Assembly (NCBI GenBank): GCA_026874595.1
Contig: CM049320.1
Location: forward strand, 19,291,714 to 19,355,713
DNA length: 64,000 nucleotides
DNA from: Sipunculus nudus
Taxonomy: Eukaryota > Annelida > Sipuncula > Golfingiida > Sipunculidae
Direction of reading: 5' to 3'
The position numbers were made by a program, and so were the translations under genes. Positions 34,101-43,859 of this stretch are shown piece by piece (position 1 is the first letter of the stretch; every line of letters begins with the position of its first letter). The notes under the pieces are model-generated. The model worked only from the letters and a program-made list of their open reading frames with translations, searched no databases and was not told where the DNA came from.

Positions 34101-36903
34101 AATGGCTAAAAATGAAAAGTTCAAACAAGACTACCTGGATTTTATGGCAACGCTTATAGAAAAGGGCTTTGCAGAAGAGGTTCCTGCCCAAGATATAGCC
34201 AAAGATGGAGACGCATGGTACATCCCACACCATGGTGTATATCATCCCAAAAAGCCAGACAAAATAAGAGTTGTATTTGATTGTGCTGCTACCTATGAAG
34301 GGGTATCTCTGAACAACCAGCTTTTATCAGGTCCAGACCTGACAAACAGTTTAATTGGGGTCCTAATAAGGTTCAGGGAAGAAAAGATTGCTATAATGGG
34401 AGACATAGAGGCAATGTTCTACCAGGTTGCAGTTCCAGAATCAGAGCGGAATTATCTGCGTTTCTATTGGTGGAAGAACAATGATCTGACTTCCAAGCCT
34501 GTGCCTCACCAAATGACAGTCCATTTATTTGGGGCAGTATCATCACCAAGTATATCAAATGTGGCACTTCATCAGACGGCAAAAGACAACAAACATCTCT
34601 TTGAATCGGAAGTTGTTGATGCGATATACAGAAATTTTTATGTGGATGATTACCTGAAATCTGTTGACTCTGAGGACAGAGCAGAGGCGTTAATCAGAAA
34701 TGTAAGCTCTCTGTGTCAGATGGGAGGGTTCAGGCTGACTAAATGGGTCAGCAATAGTCGAAGAGTCATATCCTCAGTTCCGGAACAAGATCGGGCTAAA
34801 GATGTGAAATCCTTAGATTTAACACAAGATAGTCTCCCCTGTGAGAGAGCATTAGGTGTGTATTGGTCTGTGGAGTCGGACGAATTTGGATTTAGGATCC
34901 AACTGCGGAATCAACCACTAACTAGGAGAGGTGTATTATCAGTAGTCAGCTCTGTGTATGATCCCCTAGGATTTGCTGCACCATTTGTCCTTCAAGCTAA
35001 AATCATTCTCCAAGACTTATGCCGGTCGGGTATAGGATGGGATGAGGAAATCACAGGACCTAGTCTCCAAAAGTGGCAACAATGGCTAGCAGATTTGCCT
35101 GGTCTGGAGTCCTTCACTGTGAGAAGATGTTACAAGCCAGATGACTTTGGAAATGTTGTGTCTTGTGAAGTACACAATTTTTCAGATGCCAGCAATGCTG
35201 GTTATGGCGTGGTCAGCTATGTTCGTTTGCAAAATGAAAACGGACGAGTTCATTGCAGTTTCGTTATGGGGAAATCGCGAGTTTCTCCACTGAAACGAAT
35301 CACAATACCACGTATGGAACTGACAGCAGCCATGGTTGCAGTAAGGCTGAATCAAATGATTGTAAAGGAGCTGGAGTATAAAGTGACTGATACATACTTT
35401 TGGACAGATAGTACATCTGTAATCAAATATATCAAGAATGAAACTTCAAGATATCAAACCTTTGTTGCCAATCGCATTTCTGTGATCAGGGAAGTTTCAG
35501 ATGTTCAGAACTGGAAGTATGTGAACACAAAGCACAATCCAGCGGATGACGCTTCAAGAGGCCTAACAATGGCCAAATTTCTTGAAAACCAACGCTGGCT
35601 AACAGGACCATCCTTTCTGTGGGATTCCTCGTCCGAATGGCCTGATCAAGACATGTTAGCACCTGTTCAAGCTGAAATTCCAGATGTTAAAGGAAGAGTA
35701 AATGCTTCTCTTGTAGAAGCTATGACTGTTGTGAATTCCAATCAGACTGTCGATCGGCTCCTTGCCTATTATTCGGATTTCACAAAGCTGAAGAAAGCTG
35801 TATGTTGGTTGCAACTTGCTTTCCAGAATATAAAGAAATGGGTTAGAAAGCGCAAGGAAATTAGACAACATCTGCAGAACCAGGGTATTGATAACCAAAC
35901 TTGCCAAGTACAGGAAGATCTTGAAATGAAGACCTTCAAACAGAATGAAATGTCCCTGGCAAAAGAAAAGGTCAAGTCCATTTCATTAAGCAATGAGATG
36001 CTGGAAAATGCAGAAATGACTTTGATTCGCTGTGTTCAAAACCGGGAGTTTGCTGATGAAATCAGATGTTTACAGAGCGATTCGCCTCAAAATATCAAGC
36101 GATCTAGTCCAATTTACAAGATGGACCCCATGTTGAAAGATGGAATTCTAAGGGTTGGTGGGCGTCTGGAAAGGTCCACTCTTCCTTTTGTGACAAAACA
36201 CCAGATACTTCTGCCAAAGGATTCTCCCATAGCCACATTAATATTACAAGATATTCATGCTAATGTCGGCCACCTGGGGAAGAATGCAATGTTGACTACA
36301 TTACGACAAAGGTACTGGATTGTTGGTGCAGCCAACAAGATCAAATCACTCATAGCAAGGTGTGTCATCTGCAGGAAAGTCCGTGCCCGAGGGGGTCAAC
36401 AAAAAATGGCAGACTTGCCTTCAGAACGCCTCGTTACTGGAGAACCACCATTTTCCAGGGTTGGAATGGACTATTTTGGTCCCTTCGATGTGAAACGCGG
36501 TCGAAGTACTGTTAAGAGATATGGTGTTATTTTCACCTGCTTAGCCATCAGAGCTGTCCATTTAGAGGTGGCATCGTCACTGGACACAGACTCATGCTTA
36601 AATGCAATTAGGAGATTCATTGCAAGAAGAGGGCAAGTAAAGTTCATTAAATCAGATAATGGCACCAATCTAGTAGGAGCAAGAAATGAACTTCTAAATG
36701 CATTAAATCAGCTGAACCACAACAGGATTATAAATAAACTGCAGCAAAAGGGAATACAGTGGGAGTTTAATCCACCTGCGGCTTCACACTTCGGTGGCGT
36801 TTGGGAACGTATGATAAGAACAGTTAGAAAAGTGCTGCAGTCACTACTTCATCAGCAAAACATTCGTCTTGATGACGAATCATTACAAACACTTTTTTTG
36901 TGA
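31198..36903 (+). CDS. BEL/Pao gag-pol polyprotein (ends at a frameshift)
   Basis: 1901 codons from ATG 31198; an in-frame upstream ATG at 31111 lies inside the LTR and is less likely. Approximate domain order: coiled-coil leader; DUF1759-type gag (residues 330-520); zinc knuckles (CLYC...C near 588, CFGCLRSGHPKRFC near 623, CVTC near 641); DUF1758-type protease with FLDPGSN near 722; reverse transcriptase with YVDD near 1148; Pao-type RNase H with SDASNAGYG near 1330; integrase zinc finger (H-H-C-C) near 1687; and the integrase core with D (GMDYFG), D (SDNGTN) and E (WERM). It copies the element RNA in cytoplasmic particles and integrates the cDNA. The frame stops at 36903 because of an extra T in a run of seven. 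Confidence 0.95.
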   Translation: MDKLELEKTVLEDQSEQIQDSVTEFDSASQTSSKTSSVTSVMLRKAELLAKARALKKKQALQLEKLRLEQQQDALELQTELEVSEAQVKVLQEYESNSSGPVKTPSSTSEVMFKEKHVTSVDLPTEQGLDSHTSHETRSQAQPTPGVSSSFPAQGQVSDSATRQQDSQGNAYTLDGTTYTGEADESRVHIVGHKEHFGLMHADINRDTVHRREVAGSQGQVRSELNVHAPRFRPSQLNWHDSGEVSRKQNVLNDDDESVVTRISSVRSYPNQRCSVTNHMHDVVDYDKYVTDTNTAAGNVGFEALKVNQGPLYSTPMGDSVRQSGDVISSLLKQMRKPVTDIKRFSGDPLEYHQFIRQFQTKIVVNSESPDELMTYLEQYTTGEANKIVQGFSFLNADVGYPAAMNELKERYGNKEVVAHAFVKRALEWPVISADKPKALDRYAIFLCECDNAVKSIDAVRVLEYPDNLRKLIGKLPMFLHDKWRGLIDRRRESGEAITFSLLANFVKQEAKKANDPVYGRETLYWEHKQNTTGKPLSHRQPGITKAKGTSNFASLSNNSSSGVSEIDKKQSGRESMQRKGRNGNEKPCLYCRHAVHALVDCVKFDNLAHEEKIDFLRTKGLCFGCLRSGHPKRFCRNKATCVTCKGNHPTILHIDSRKDEKPESMTSQPSGPESAGATAVTSSCGNVGSSDMGAGDADAAMAIIPVKVRMKNSTKFVETYAFLDPGSNVSFCTEDLMYKLGINGREMKITIDTMGMPHTMTTFSVQGMEIWDLQLENQIELPNIYSKKRMPVSKAHIPTDEDISKWAHLQNISLPQNDSDIGLLIGGNVPDAYAPLEVITGPRGSPHAARTRLGWIVWNVLRERDQRSVPATVNRADVLAVEYIEDLKKLDCLVRQSFNLDFPERAIEDSKEPSQQDKKFLEKTNQSMKLKQDGHYEISLPFKGSEPPVMPNNERQALQRLKYLERKMAKNEKFKQDYLDFMATLIEKGFAEEVPAQDIAKDGDAWYIPHHGVYHPKKPDKIRVVFDCAATYEGVSLNNQLLSGPDLTNSLIGVLIRFREEKIAIMGDIEAMFYQVAVPESERNYLRFYWWKNNDLTSKPVPHQMTVHLFGAVSSPSISNVALHQTAKDNKHLFESEVVDAIYRNFYVDDYLKSVDSEDRAEALIRNVSSLCQMGGFRLTKWVSNSRRVISSVPEQDRAKDVKSLDLTQDSLPCERALGVYWSVESDEFGFRIQLRNQPLTRRGVLSVVSSVYDPLGFAAPFVLQAKIILQDLCRSGIGWDEEITGPSLQKWQQWLADLPGLESFTVRRCYKPDDFGNVVSCEVHNFSDASNAGYGVVSYVRLQNENGRVHCSFVMGKSRVSPLKRITIPRMELTAAMVAVRLNQMIVKELEYKVTDTYFWTDSTSVIKYIKNETSRYQTFVANRISVIREVSDVQNWKYVNTKHNPADDASRGLTMAKFLENQRWLTGPSFLWDSSSEWPDQDMLAPVQAEIPDVKGRVNASLVEAMTVVNSNQTVDRLLAYYSDFTKLKKAVCWLQLAFQNIKKWVRKRKEIRQHLQNQGIDNQTCQVQEDLEMKTFKQNEMSLAKEKVKSISLSNEMLENAEMTLIRCVQNREFADEIRCLQSDSPQNIKRSSPIYKMDPMLKDGILRVGGRLERSTLPFVTKHQILLPKDSPIATLILQDIHANVGHLGKNAMLTTLRQRYWIVGAANKIKSLIARCVICRKVRARGGQQKMADLPSERLVTGEPPFSRVGMDYFGPFDVKRGRSTVKRYGVIFTCLAIRAVHLEVASSLDTDSCLNAIRRFIARRGQVKFIKSDNGTNLVGARNELLNALNQLNHNRIINKLQQKGIQWEFNPPAASHFGGVWERMIRTVRKVLQSLLHQQNIRLDDESLQTLFL
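36893..36899 (+). other. T7 homopolymer frameshift in BEL pol
   Basis: Seven T residues where six would keep the frame: the upstream frame reaches TGA at 36901-36903, while the downstream frame continues without interruption to 37351. A length error in a homopolymer is the simplest reading, either a real inactivating indel or a sequencing error. Confidence 0.75.
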
Positions 36904-37351
36904 AGTTGAGGCCATTGTGAATGGAAGACCTATAACTGATGTTCCATCTAGCTCAAACGACCTGGATGCCTTGACTCCTAATCATTTGTTACATCAGAGC
37001 CCAGGAGAAAGTCTTCCAACTGGAGTATTTGATAAACAGGATAACTATGTGAGACGCAGGTGGCGCCAGGTGCAATACCTGGCAGATGTGTTTTGGAAGA
37101 GGTGGTCTAAAGAGTACTTGACCAGCTTGCAACAGAGACAGAAATGGCAAAAGCCAACCAGAAATATTCTAGTGAATGATATTGTACTAATAATTGATAA
37201 CACATGCAGAAATACTTGGTCGTTAGGTAGGGTCATTGAGACTGTAAAAGACAAGAAAGGGTTTGTGAGGTCTGCAAAAGTCAAAACAAAGGTAGCAACC
37301 CTTGAACGTCCAATCAGCAAATTGTGCTTAATTTTAGAAGCTGATGACTGA
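36900..37351 (+). pseudogene. BEL pol C-terminus (DUF5641-like), displaced frame
   Basis: Begins CEVEAIVNGRPI, the segment that follows the integrase core in BEL/Pao elements, and continues with NHLLHQSPG and the tryptophan-rich RRRWRQVQYLADVFWKRW. It ends at a stop before the right LTR. It belongs to the same polyprotein as 31198-36903. Confidence 0.85.
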
Positions 37352-37875
37352 AATGGAAAGATTAATATCTTTATTTTATTGACAGTCAATGTTAGTTGAA
37401 ATGATATTATTGCTATGCTTTTATCTGGTAGTGTTTCTTTTTATCACACTACAAGTTTATTTGTCTCATATTAGCCATAAGCTATTGGTAATTGTGTATT
37501 TGGTAGTAATCCACAATTAGGGAGCCGGTATGTTATGGCCAAATAACATATATAATGGTGCATGGTTGAATTAATGTATATACTAGTTATTAGATTAAAA
37601 TTACTTGTATTCTTTAGTTTGTGAACATGCACAGTTAATGATTATTGCTTAAGATTTAGAGAAACGGATATTTCATTGCTTGGCCTTATTGTCACCCCTG
37701 TGTAGGGGATATAGGGAGGGGTCGTTACTTTGGCGCTTCAGTCCACAATACAGCCTGTTACAATCCGGATCAGCACAGTCTTTGTTCCAATGCTATTGGG
37801 TAGAGATCAAACAATTTTGGTGAGTTATTCAATAGTTTAGAGTTAAATAGATGTACACATATTTACTGATAATAC

Positions 37876-38210
37876 TGTAACGTGCAACCGAGTTCACAAA
37901 CAGAAGAAAAGCACTGCTGGTTTTCTACTAGGTCTTTACTGGTCAAAAATCAAAGATACACTGCCGGGTGAGGACCCCACCCCTGCATACATGGATATAT
38001 CACACATACACGCCCCCTAATCTATCATGTCAGCAACAGGCCTGTTATCCTCTGGGTGACCCCTATCAGCCTGGGGACACCATTACACACAAGCTGGTCA
38101 CTTTCACCTCACAGCAGGGGTTCCCAGCTGCCTGCCGTAATCAATTAAGACCACTCAATTATCTACTGGTATACAGATTCCTCACTGCTATAAGATATAA
38201 AATCATTACA
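37876..38210 (-). repeat. Gypsy 3' LTR
   Basis: 335 bp; read on the minus strand it starts TGTAATGATT and ends CACGTTACA. Identical by eye to 43525-43859. Confidence 0.95.
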
Positions 38211-38224
38211 CTGCTCCCCCCTTA
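38211..38224 (-). other. Gypsy polypurine tract
   Basis: On the minus strand AAGGGGGGAGCAG directly abuts the 3' LTR, the expected position of the plus-strand primer. Confidence 0.75.
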
Positions 38225-38567
38225 AAAGAAAGAATGCGTCCTCGCATTCAAAGAAATGAAATTAAAATTGAGATATAACAATGATATAACAGAGATTTGA
38301 ATGAATATAAACTTAGGTACTTACAGTCACATTCAAAGTTAATTGAGGGGAATTTACTAAACAACATTGCTGTGAACTCCAAGAGGTGACCACTGTAGTC
38401 TTACTAATATTTTACTCTTAAAAAGTTGAACACTTGGAAAATAAATATGACAAGTGGTTCTTGTAATATAACCATCCGCCTGAAACTAGAATAACAACAT
38501 AAAAAAAATAATAATACAAGAAATATTACGCTGATTACAATCTCAGTAAAACTGCGTAATAATAAAT

Positions 38568-41500
38568 TCAATTTTTTGCATCAGTCTGGAACCAATCGGG
38601 TTTGTTTTCACCTTGATATGGCTTTAGCCTGTCAACATGGACCACTTTAGGAGTGGCTTTTTGATTTTTCTTAATTCTGTACACCACATCACTGAGTCTA
38701 TTTATAACGACATAAGGTCCATCCCATAAAAACAGTAGTTTTGGCGTGAGTCCTTTCTTGCGCTGAGGGTTATACAGCCACACAGCATCACCTGTTTTGT
38801 AACACACAGAAGCCGCACGATGATCATAATTCTTTTTCTGTTTGTCCGACATGGATTTAATATTTTGCCGCGCAAATTCATGTATTTTTGACATTCCCTG
38901 TTGTAGTGAGTACACATACTCCGACACATCATTCACAGTTGGTTCTACAGGACTGCCCATTACCACATCAATGGGAAGTTTCGGATTTCTGCCCAGCATT
39001 AGCTGGCATGGTGTATGACCAGTGGTTTCATGAACAGAAGAGCGGTAGGCCATCATAAGCAAAGACAAGTGTTCATCCCAGTCCCTTTGATTTTGATTTA
39101 CATATTTTGATAGCATGTCTTCTAAAGTTCTATTAAACCGTTCCACCATGCCATCAGATTGTGGGTGAAGGGCTGTGGTACGCGTCTTGTCAATATCAAG
39201 AAGCTGACACATCTCCTTAAACAATTTGGCTTCAAAATTCCTACCTTGATCGGAATGTAGCTGTGATGGCAATCCAAACCTCGAAAAGTACTGCTTAACC
39301 AACACATCAGCGACTGTTGAAGCTTCTTGATTTTTTAAAGGAAATGCTTCAGTCCACTTTGTAAAATAATCAGATACCACAAGGATAAACCTATTTCCTT
39401 GTGCACTTTCAGGGAGGGGTCCTAGGATATCAATGGCGGTTCTTTCCATGGGAGCATCCACATTATATGTCTGCATTGGTGCCTTGCCTGACCGAGTTGC
39501 TTTCTTCCTTTTAGCACAAGTCTCACATTGCCTACACCACTTTTCCACATCTGTTCGCAGACCAACCCAGTGGTATCTGTCTCTGATCTTAGCTAATGTT
39601 TTATTAACCCCCAGATGACCACCAGTGATTGAATTATGAAGCTGCTTTAAAACAGTAGGCCTTAAATCTATTGGGACCACTAATTTGTATGTGAAGCTCT
39701 CACCAGACACAGACTCCCACTGCCGATATAATACACCATCCCTTATCACAAGCAGCTCCCACTGGGACCAGTATGACTTTAACTTAGGGCCGGCTGAGGA
39801 CACCTCTGACCATGCTGGCCTCTCTGTGTTAGCCTCCTTCCAGGCAATCACTTTACACAGCTCACGGTCATTTAACTGGGCATCTCGTAGCTCTATGTTT
39901 GTCCATGTCTGGACCCACGGTTCATCATGACAGTGATCCCTGTTCTTGCTTCTTGTTAAGGCAGCACATTTATTTTCTCTATTATCAATGATCTTACACG
40001 TGGTAACTAATTGGCTGAGGGAGCTTTTCATGCATAGCCAGGTCAGTATGAAAAACTGTAGAATATTTGTGAAAATTGCATACTTGCAAGTTGATGATGT
40101 AGGCTTTTGAACAACCCTTGCTTGTTGCACTGGCTCACTATTTTCTTTTTCTTCTTTTGTTTCAGCCCGCTCGCAGTGAACACAAAGATCTGTTGCACAG
40201 GGTCGGCGCGAAAGAGAATCTGCATTGTTGTGTCTAATTCCAGGTCGATAAGTTACCTCAAAATCATAAGTCCCGAGTATTTCTAACCATCTGGCCAACT
40301 GACCCTCAGGTTGCTTGAATCTCAATAGCCACTGAAGCGAACCATGATCTGTGCGGATGTGAAATTTGTGCCCGTATAGGTAATGGTGATGGTGACGCAC
40401 TGCTTCTACTAAAGCAAGCAGCTCTCTGCGAGTTACACAATAGTTGCGCTCAGCTTTTGTTAAAGTTCTGCTGTAATAAGACACAACACGTTCCTCTCCA
40501 TTTTGAATTTGTGATAACACAGCACCTATTCCACATTTGCTTGCATCTGTATCCAGTATGAACTGTTTGCCCAATACTGGATACGCCAGAATTGGCGCTT
40601 TTGTGAGAATTGACTTGAGTTTATCAAAAGCTTCTTGACATTCATTTGACCATCTGTATTTACATCCGCGTTCACTCAACCGATGTAATGGTGCTGCAAT
40701 GGTCGCAAAGTTTTGCACAAAACGCCTGTAGTAGGAACATAAGCCCAGGAAACTACGAAGCTGGGTTACGTTTGATGGAACTGGCCAATCTCGGACCGCG
40801 GTTATTTTATTTGGGTCTGTTTCTAGTCCTTCCTCACCAACCACATGGCCCAGAAATGACACCCGCCTTCGAAACAATTTACATTTCTTTGGACTGAGTT
40901 TGAGGCCCGCTGCATGTAGTCTTTTGAACACAAGTTCAAGCCTTGCTATTGCATCAGTGAAGGTTTCCGCATGGACTATTATGTCATCCAGGTAAACCAA
41001 ACACACATTCCATGATAAGCCTGCTAAAACCCTTTCCATTAATCGTTCAAAAGTTGCTGGGGCATTGGCCAAGCCGAATGGCATGACAGTAAATTGATAG
41101 AGCCCCCCATCACCAATAGTAAAAGCTGTTTTCTCACGATCATTCTCGTCCATTTCCACCTGCCAATATCCACTTTGAAGATCCAATGTAGAAAACCATT
41201 TTGATCCAGAGAGAGCATCTAAAGACATATCTATTCGCGGAAGGGGATAAGCATCTTTCATGGTCACATCATTCAGTCGGCGATAATCAACACAGAACCT
41301 CACAGATCCATCACGCTTGGTCACCAAAACAATGGGAGAGGCCCACGGACGCCTTGAAGGTTCTACAATTCCCTTTTTCAACATTTTGTCTAGTTCATTT
41401 GTCGCTTGTTCACGTTTATGTAAAGGCAGGCGTCTTGCTGGTTGTCTAATGGGTGGAGCTGAACCTGTGTTGATCTTGTGTTTTGTTAAGTTTGTTTGAC

Positions 41501-42431
41501 CAAGTTCTTCAGAAGAGGCCGCAAACACATCACGGTATTGGAGGATAAGTTGTGTCACTTTATCTTTCTGATCACTAGATAAGCATTGTCCAGTTTCGGC
41601 TATCAGTTCTTCCAGATGGCCGGGGACAGATGAATGGTTACTTTCAATTTTGGTTGTCTGACTGTCACTTGTATTTGTTACACTTGTAACTGGTTCACAG
41701 AAAGCAGCAAAGGTATTAGTATAAATTGTCTTTGGTTCATTGGTCAAATTCATAACCCTCAATGGTATCACTTTATTGCCGGAATCCACAACAGCTTTAG
41801 CAAGAAGCAGGTTACACTTTTCTTGGAATCTGGGACAAGGTTCTATAATACATGTGGTTTGGACCCAGTTAGTCTCTTTACCATCAGTAATTTTTCCAGG
41901 TAAAATCACCTCACTGTTTGGTGGAATAACAGTAGTTTCCGCGACAGACACTCGACACACTGCAGGAGCACTTGATGCAGTCCGTGATAGAGGTAAAATT
42001 TCACCATTGACCAATAGCTGATTTTCCCTGACAGAAAGGTCACAAAATGGCTGTGATAGAAAATCCAGACCTAATATCACCTCATTTTGTATATCCGCCA
42101 CCCAAAATCTTTGTTTCAGTGTTTGTTTACCCATGGAAAAATTGAAACAGCCATGACCCAAAAATGGAGAAGTCTGTCCAGTTGCAGAGATAAGGTGACT
42201 ATTCACAGCTGTGAGTTCCGGTCTTGTTTGTTCACTGATGTTTTGATATACATCGGATCTTATTATGCTAATATTGGCACCTGTATCAATCAAGAAAGAG
42301 ACCGGAATTTCTTCAATGTTGCCACTGATAAATAGCCCATCACCTATAGAGTCCAGGGTACTGGTTTTAGCATGGGGTGCCGTAGGCCTAAATTCGGGCA
42401 ATACAGAATTTATTGCCTCCTGTCCTGCCAA
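38568..42431 (-). CDS. Gypsy pol polyprotein (PR-RT-RH-IN)
   Basis: 1287 codons, uninterrupted. Aspartic protease FLIDTGANISII near residue 45; reverse transcriptase with FCVDYRRLN and catalytic YLDD near residue 480; RNase H starting FILDTDAS near 624; integrase H-H-C-C finger (HNSITGGHLG...CRQCETC) near 930; catalytic core with SDQGRNF and the MVERFNRTLE glutamate; GPY/F motif WDGPYVV near 1236. The frame is -1 relative to gag and overlaps its last 22 bases, and the first codon counted is not ATG. Expression therefore probably depends on ribosomal frameshifting at 42461-42467. Confidence 0.95.
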   Translation of the reverse strand: MAGQEAINSVLPEFRPTAPHAKTSTLDSIGDGLFISGNIEEIPVSFLIDTGANISIIRSDVYQNISEQTRPELTAVNSHLISATGQTSPFLGHGCFNFSMGKQTLKQRFWVADIQNEVILGLDFLSQPFCDLSVRENQLLVNGEILPLSRTASSAPAVCRVSVAETTVIPPNSEVILPGKITDGKETNWVQTTCIIEPCPRFQEKCNLLLAKAVVDSGNKVIPLRVMNLTNEPKTIYTNTFAAFCEPVTSVTNTSDSQTTKIESNHSSVPGHLEELIAETGQCLSSDQKDKVTQLILQYRDVFAASSEELGQTNLTKHKINTGSAPPIRQPARRLPLHKREQATNELDKMLKKGIVEPSRRPWASPIVLVTKRDGSVRFCVDYRRLNDVTMKDAYPLPRIDMSLDALSGSKWFSTLDLQSGYWQVEMDENDREKTAFTIGDGGLYQFTVMPFGLANAPATFERLMERVLAGLSWNVCLVYLDDIIVHAETFTDAIARLELVFKRLHAAGLKLSPKKCKLFRRRVSFLGHVVGEEGLETDPNKITAVRDWPVPSNVTQLRSFLGLCSYYRRFVQNFATIAAPLHRLSERGCKYRWSNECQEAFDKLKSILTKAPILAYPVLGKQFILDTDASKCGIGAVLSQIQNGEERVVSYYSRTLTKAERNYCVTRRELLALVEAVRHHHHYLYGHKFHIRTDHGSLQWLLRFKQPEGQLARWLEILGTYDFEVTYRPGIRHNNADSLSRRPCATDLCVHCERAETKEEKENSEPVQQARVVQKPTSSTCKYAIFTNILQFFILTWLCMKSSLSQLVTTCKIIDNRENKCAALTRSKNRDHCHDEPWVQTWTNIELRDAQLNDRELCKVIAWKEANTERPAWSEVSSAGPKLKSYWSQWELLVIRDGVLYRQWESVSGESFTYKLVVPIDLRPTVLKQLHNSITGGHLGVNKTLAKIRDRYHWVGLRTDVEKWCRQCETCAKRKKATRSGKAPMQTYNVDAPMERTAIDILGPLPESAQGNRFILVVSDYFTKWTEAFPLKNQEASTVADVLVKQYFSRFGLPSQLHSDQGRNFEAKLFKEMCQLLDIDKTRTTALHPQSDGMVERFNRTLEDMLSKYVNQNQRDWDEHLSLLMMAYRSSVHETTGHTPCQLMLGRNPKLPIDVVMGSPVEPTVNDVSEYVYSLQQGMSKIHEFARQNIKSMSDKQKKNYDHRAASVCYKTGDAVWLYNPQRKKGLTPKLLFLWDGPYVVINRLSDVVYRIKKNQKATPKVVHVDRLKPYQGENKPDWFQTDAKN

Positions 42432-43489
42432 GTTTCGGCCTGTGAACTTGACATTTGGTCGTTTCCCTGTTGCACTTGTCTGTTATCTGTTCTCTGTCTT
42501 TGGTTAATGGGACAATTACGACGAATGTGGCCAACTACACCACATTCCCAACAGGCGACATTCCTATTTGGACTGTCTCTGATTCTCATATTTCTCAGTT
42601 CTTCTTGTAGTACTTGCCTTATGGTGTCTTGAAGATGTGGGGTGTGTGCTGTACTTACTTGAGGATGTGCTGCCCTTATTTGTCTCCCACCTTGACTTGC
42701 TGCTTGCTGGAAAGCCTCCAACTCCATTGCGATTTTTAAAGTTTCCTCAAATGAAGTGGGGCGAGATTGTTTAATTTTCCAGCGTGTATCCCTGTCAGGT
42801 ATGGCATCCACAAAATGGTCACATGCCAGCGTGTCCCGAAGTTTCGTCGTAGCATCTGGGTAAGCCATCCTTGTTAGTCTTTTGGTATTTTGTGCCAGCT
42901 CCTGTAGGCTTTCATCCCGTCTCCTGACAAGAGTTTTCAACTGCGCACGGAAGAGTTCAGCCTGCTGATCTACTCCATACCTTGAACGCATGGCTGTCAC
43001 AAGGCAATCATAATTACGCTGTCCAGGCTGATCTAAGTCTGCTAAAACTCCACGAGCTGGACCTGCTAGGCTTGCAGCTAAATGCATAGCTTTTTCTTCT
43101 GTTTTCCAGGCATTTAAGTCTGATATGATACCAAACTGTGTTTCGTAGTCCTCCCATGGGCTACTCCCATCATAAAGGGGTGGTCTTACTGTTGTTTTAA
43201 CCATAGGTGTTGTCCAAACTACAACAGGATGTTTTGTATCAGTATCGTCCAGACCTTCTGATTTACTACCACCTTGTTGTTTTTCTAGGTGTAGGAGTGC
43301 ATCATGTTTCTCCGACATCTTCCTGGCTACATGATCTACTTTTAGCCACATGTTTTCCAGTTGTTCCCCCACCTTATTACAGAGTCTTTCTTCCAGTCTA
43401 TCAAACCAGTCCCCTGACACTTGGGCCGATGGTTTCACTTCATTTGTGTCAACAGTCTGCTTAAACACAACTTCTTCATCACTAGACAT
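42410..43489 (-). CDS. Gypsy gag
   Basis: 359 codons from ATG 43487-43489 (MSSDEEVV), the first ATG after the primer-binding site; the open frame extends upstream into the LTR but lacks a better start. The central region is a helical capsid-type domain and the C-terminus has one CCHC knuckle (CWECGVVGHIRRNC, near residue 312). It forms the particle and binds the element RNA. Confidence 0.9.
   Translation of the reverse strand: MSSDEEVVFKQTVDTNEVKPSAQVSGDWFDRLEERLCNKVGEQLENMWLKVDHVARKMSEKHDALLHLEKQQGGSKSEGLDDTDTKHPVVVWTTPMVKTTVRPPLYDGSSPWEDYETQFGIISDLNAWKTEEKAMHLAASLAGPARGVLADLDQPGQRNYDCLVTAMRSRYGVDQQAELFRAQLKTLVRRRDESLQELAQNTKRLTRMAYPDATTKLRDTLACDHFVDAIPDRDTRWKIKQSRPTSFEETLKIAMELEAFQQAASQGGRQIRAAHPQVSTAHTPHLQDTIRQVLQEELRNMRIRDSPNRNVACWECGVVGHIRRNCPINQRQRTDNRQVQQGNDQMSSSQAETWQDRRQ
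42461..42467 (-). promoter_or_regulatory. Predicted -1 ribosomal frameshift heptamer
   Basis: The minus strand reads G GGA AAC in the gag frame, a canonical X XXY YYZ slip site, about 50 bases before the gag stop (42410-42412). The -1 frame entered there is open and continues directly into pol. A downstream stimulatory structure was not examined. Confidence 0.7.
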
Positions 43490-43506
43490 GTTTTCTGGGT
43501 AATATA

Positions 43507-43523
43507 TCCCACCGCTGCCACCA
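43507..43523 (-). other. Gypsy primer-binding site, tRNA-Leu type
   Basis: TGGTGGCAGCGGTGGGA on the minus strand, one base from the 5' LTR. It is complementary over 17 bases to the 3' end of the animal tRNA-Leu isoacceptors whose acceptor arm ends CCGCTGCCA plus CCA. Confidence 0.75.
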
Positions 43524-43524
43524 A

Positions 43525-43859
43525 TGTAACGTGCAACCGAGTTCACAAACAGAAGAAAAGCACTGCTGGTTTTCTACTAGGTCTTTACTGGTCAAAAATC
43601 AAAGATACACTGCCGGGTGAGGACCCCACCCCTGCATACATGGATATATCACACATACACGCCCCCTAATCTATCATGTCAGCAACAGGCCTGTTATCCT
43701 CTGGGTGACCCCTATCAGCCTGGGGACACCATTACACACAAGCTGGTCACTTTCACCTCACAGCAGGGGTTCCCAGCTGCCTGCCGTAATCAATTAAGAC
43801 CACTCAATTATCTACTGGTATACAGATTCCTCACTGCTATAAGATATAAAATCATTACA
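43525..43859 (-). repeat. Gypsy 5' LTR
   Basis: 335 bp, same length and, by eye, same sequence as the 3' LTR. Adjoined by ATAC, the target duplication. Confidence 0.95.

Larger units (their letters stand above)
37876..43859 (-). mobile_element. Ty3/Gypsy LTR retrotransposon, apparently intact
   Basis: 5984 bp with 335-bp LTRs (37876-38210 and 43525-43859) that look identical, TG...CA ends, and ATAC on both flanks (37872-37875, 43860-43863). On the minus strand the order is LTR, tRNA-Leu primer site, gag, pol in the -1 frame, purine tract, LTR. Both open frames are uninterrupted. The lineage has a GPY/F motif at the integrase end and no visible chromodomain; the clade is not settled. It is younger than the BEL element it interrupts. 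Confidence 0.93.

Noticed and set aside
36893-36903. Programmed frameshift in BEL pol
   Set aside because: The site is a bare T run near the end of pol with no slip-site phase logic comparable to the Gypsy heptamer; an indel is simpler.
37531-37875. Solo LTR of a separate BEL copy
   Set aside because: Its missing half resumes exactly at 43860 after the Gypsy element, with summed length equal to the 5' LTR.
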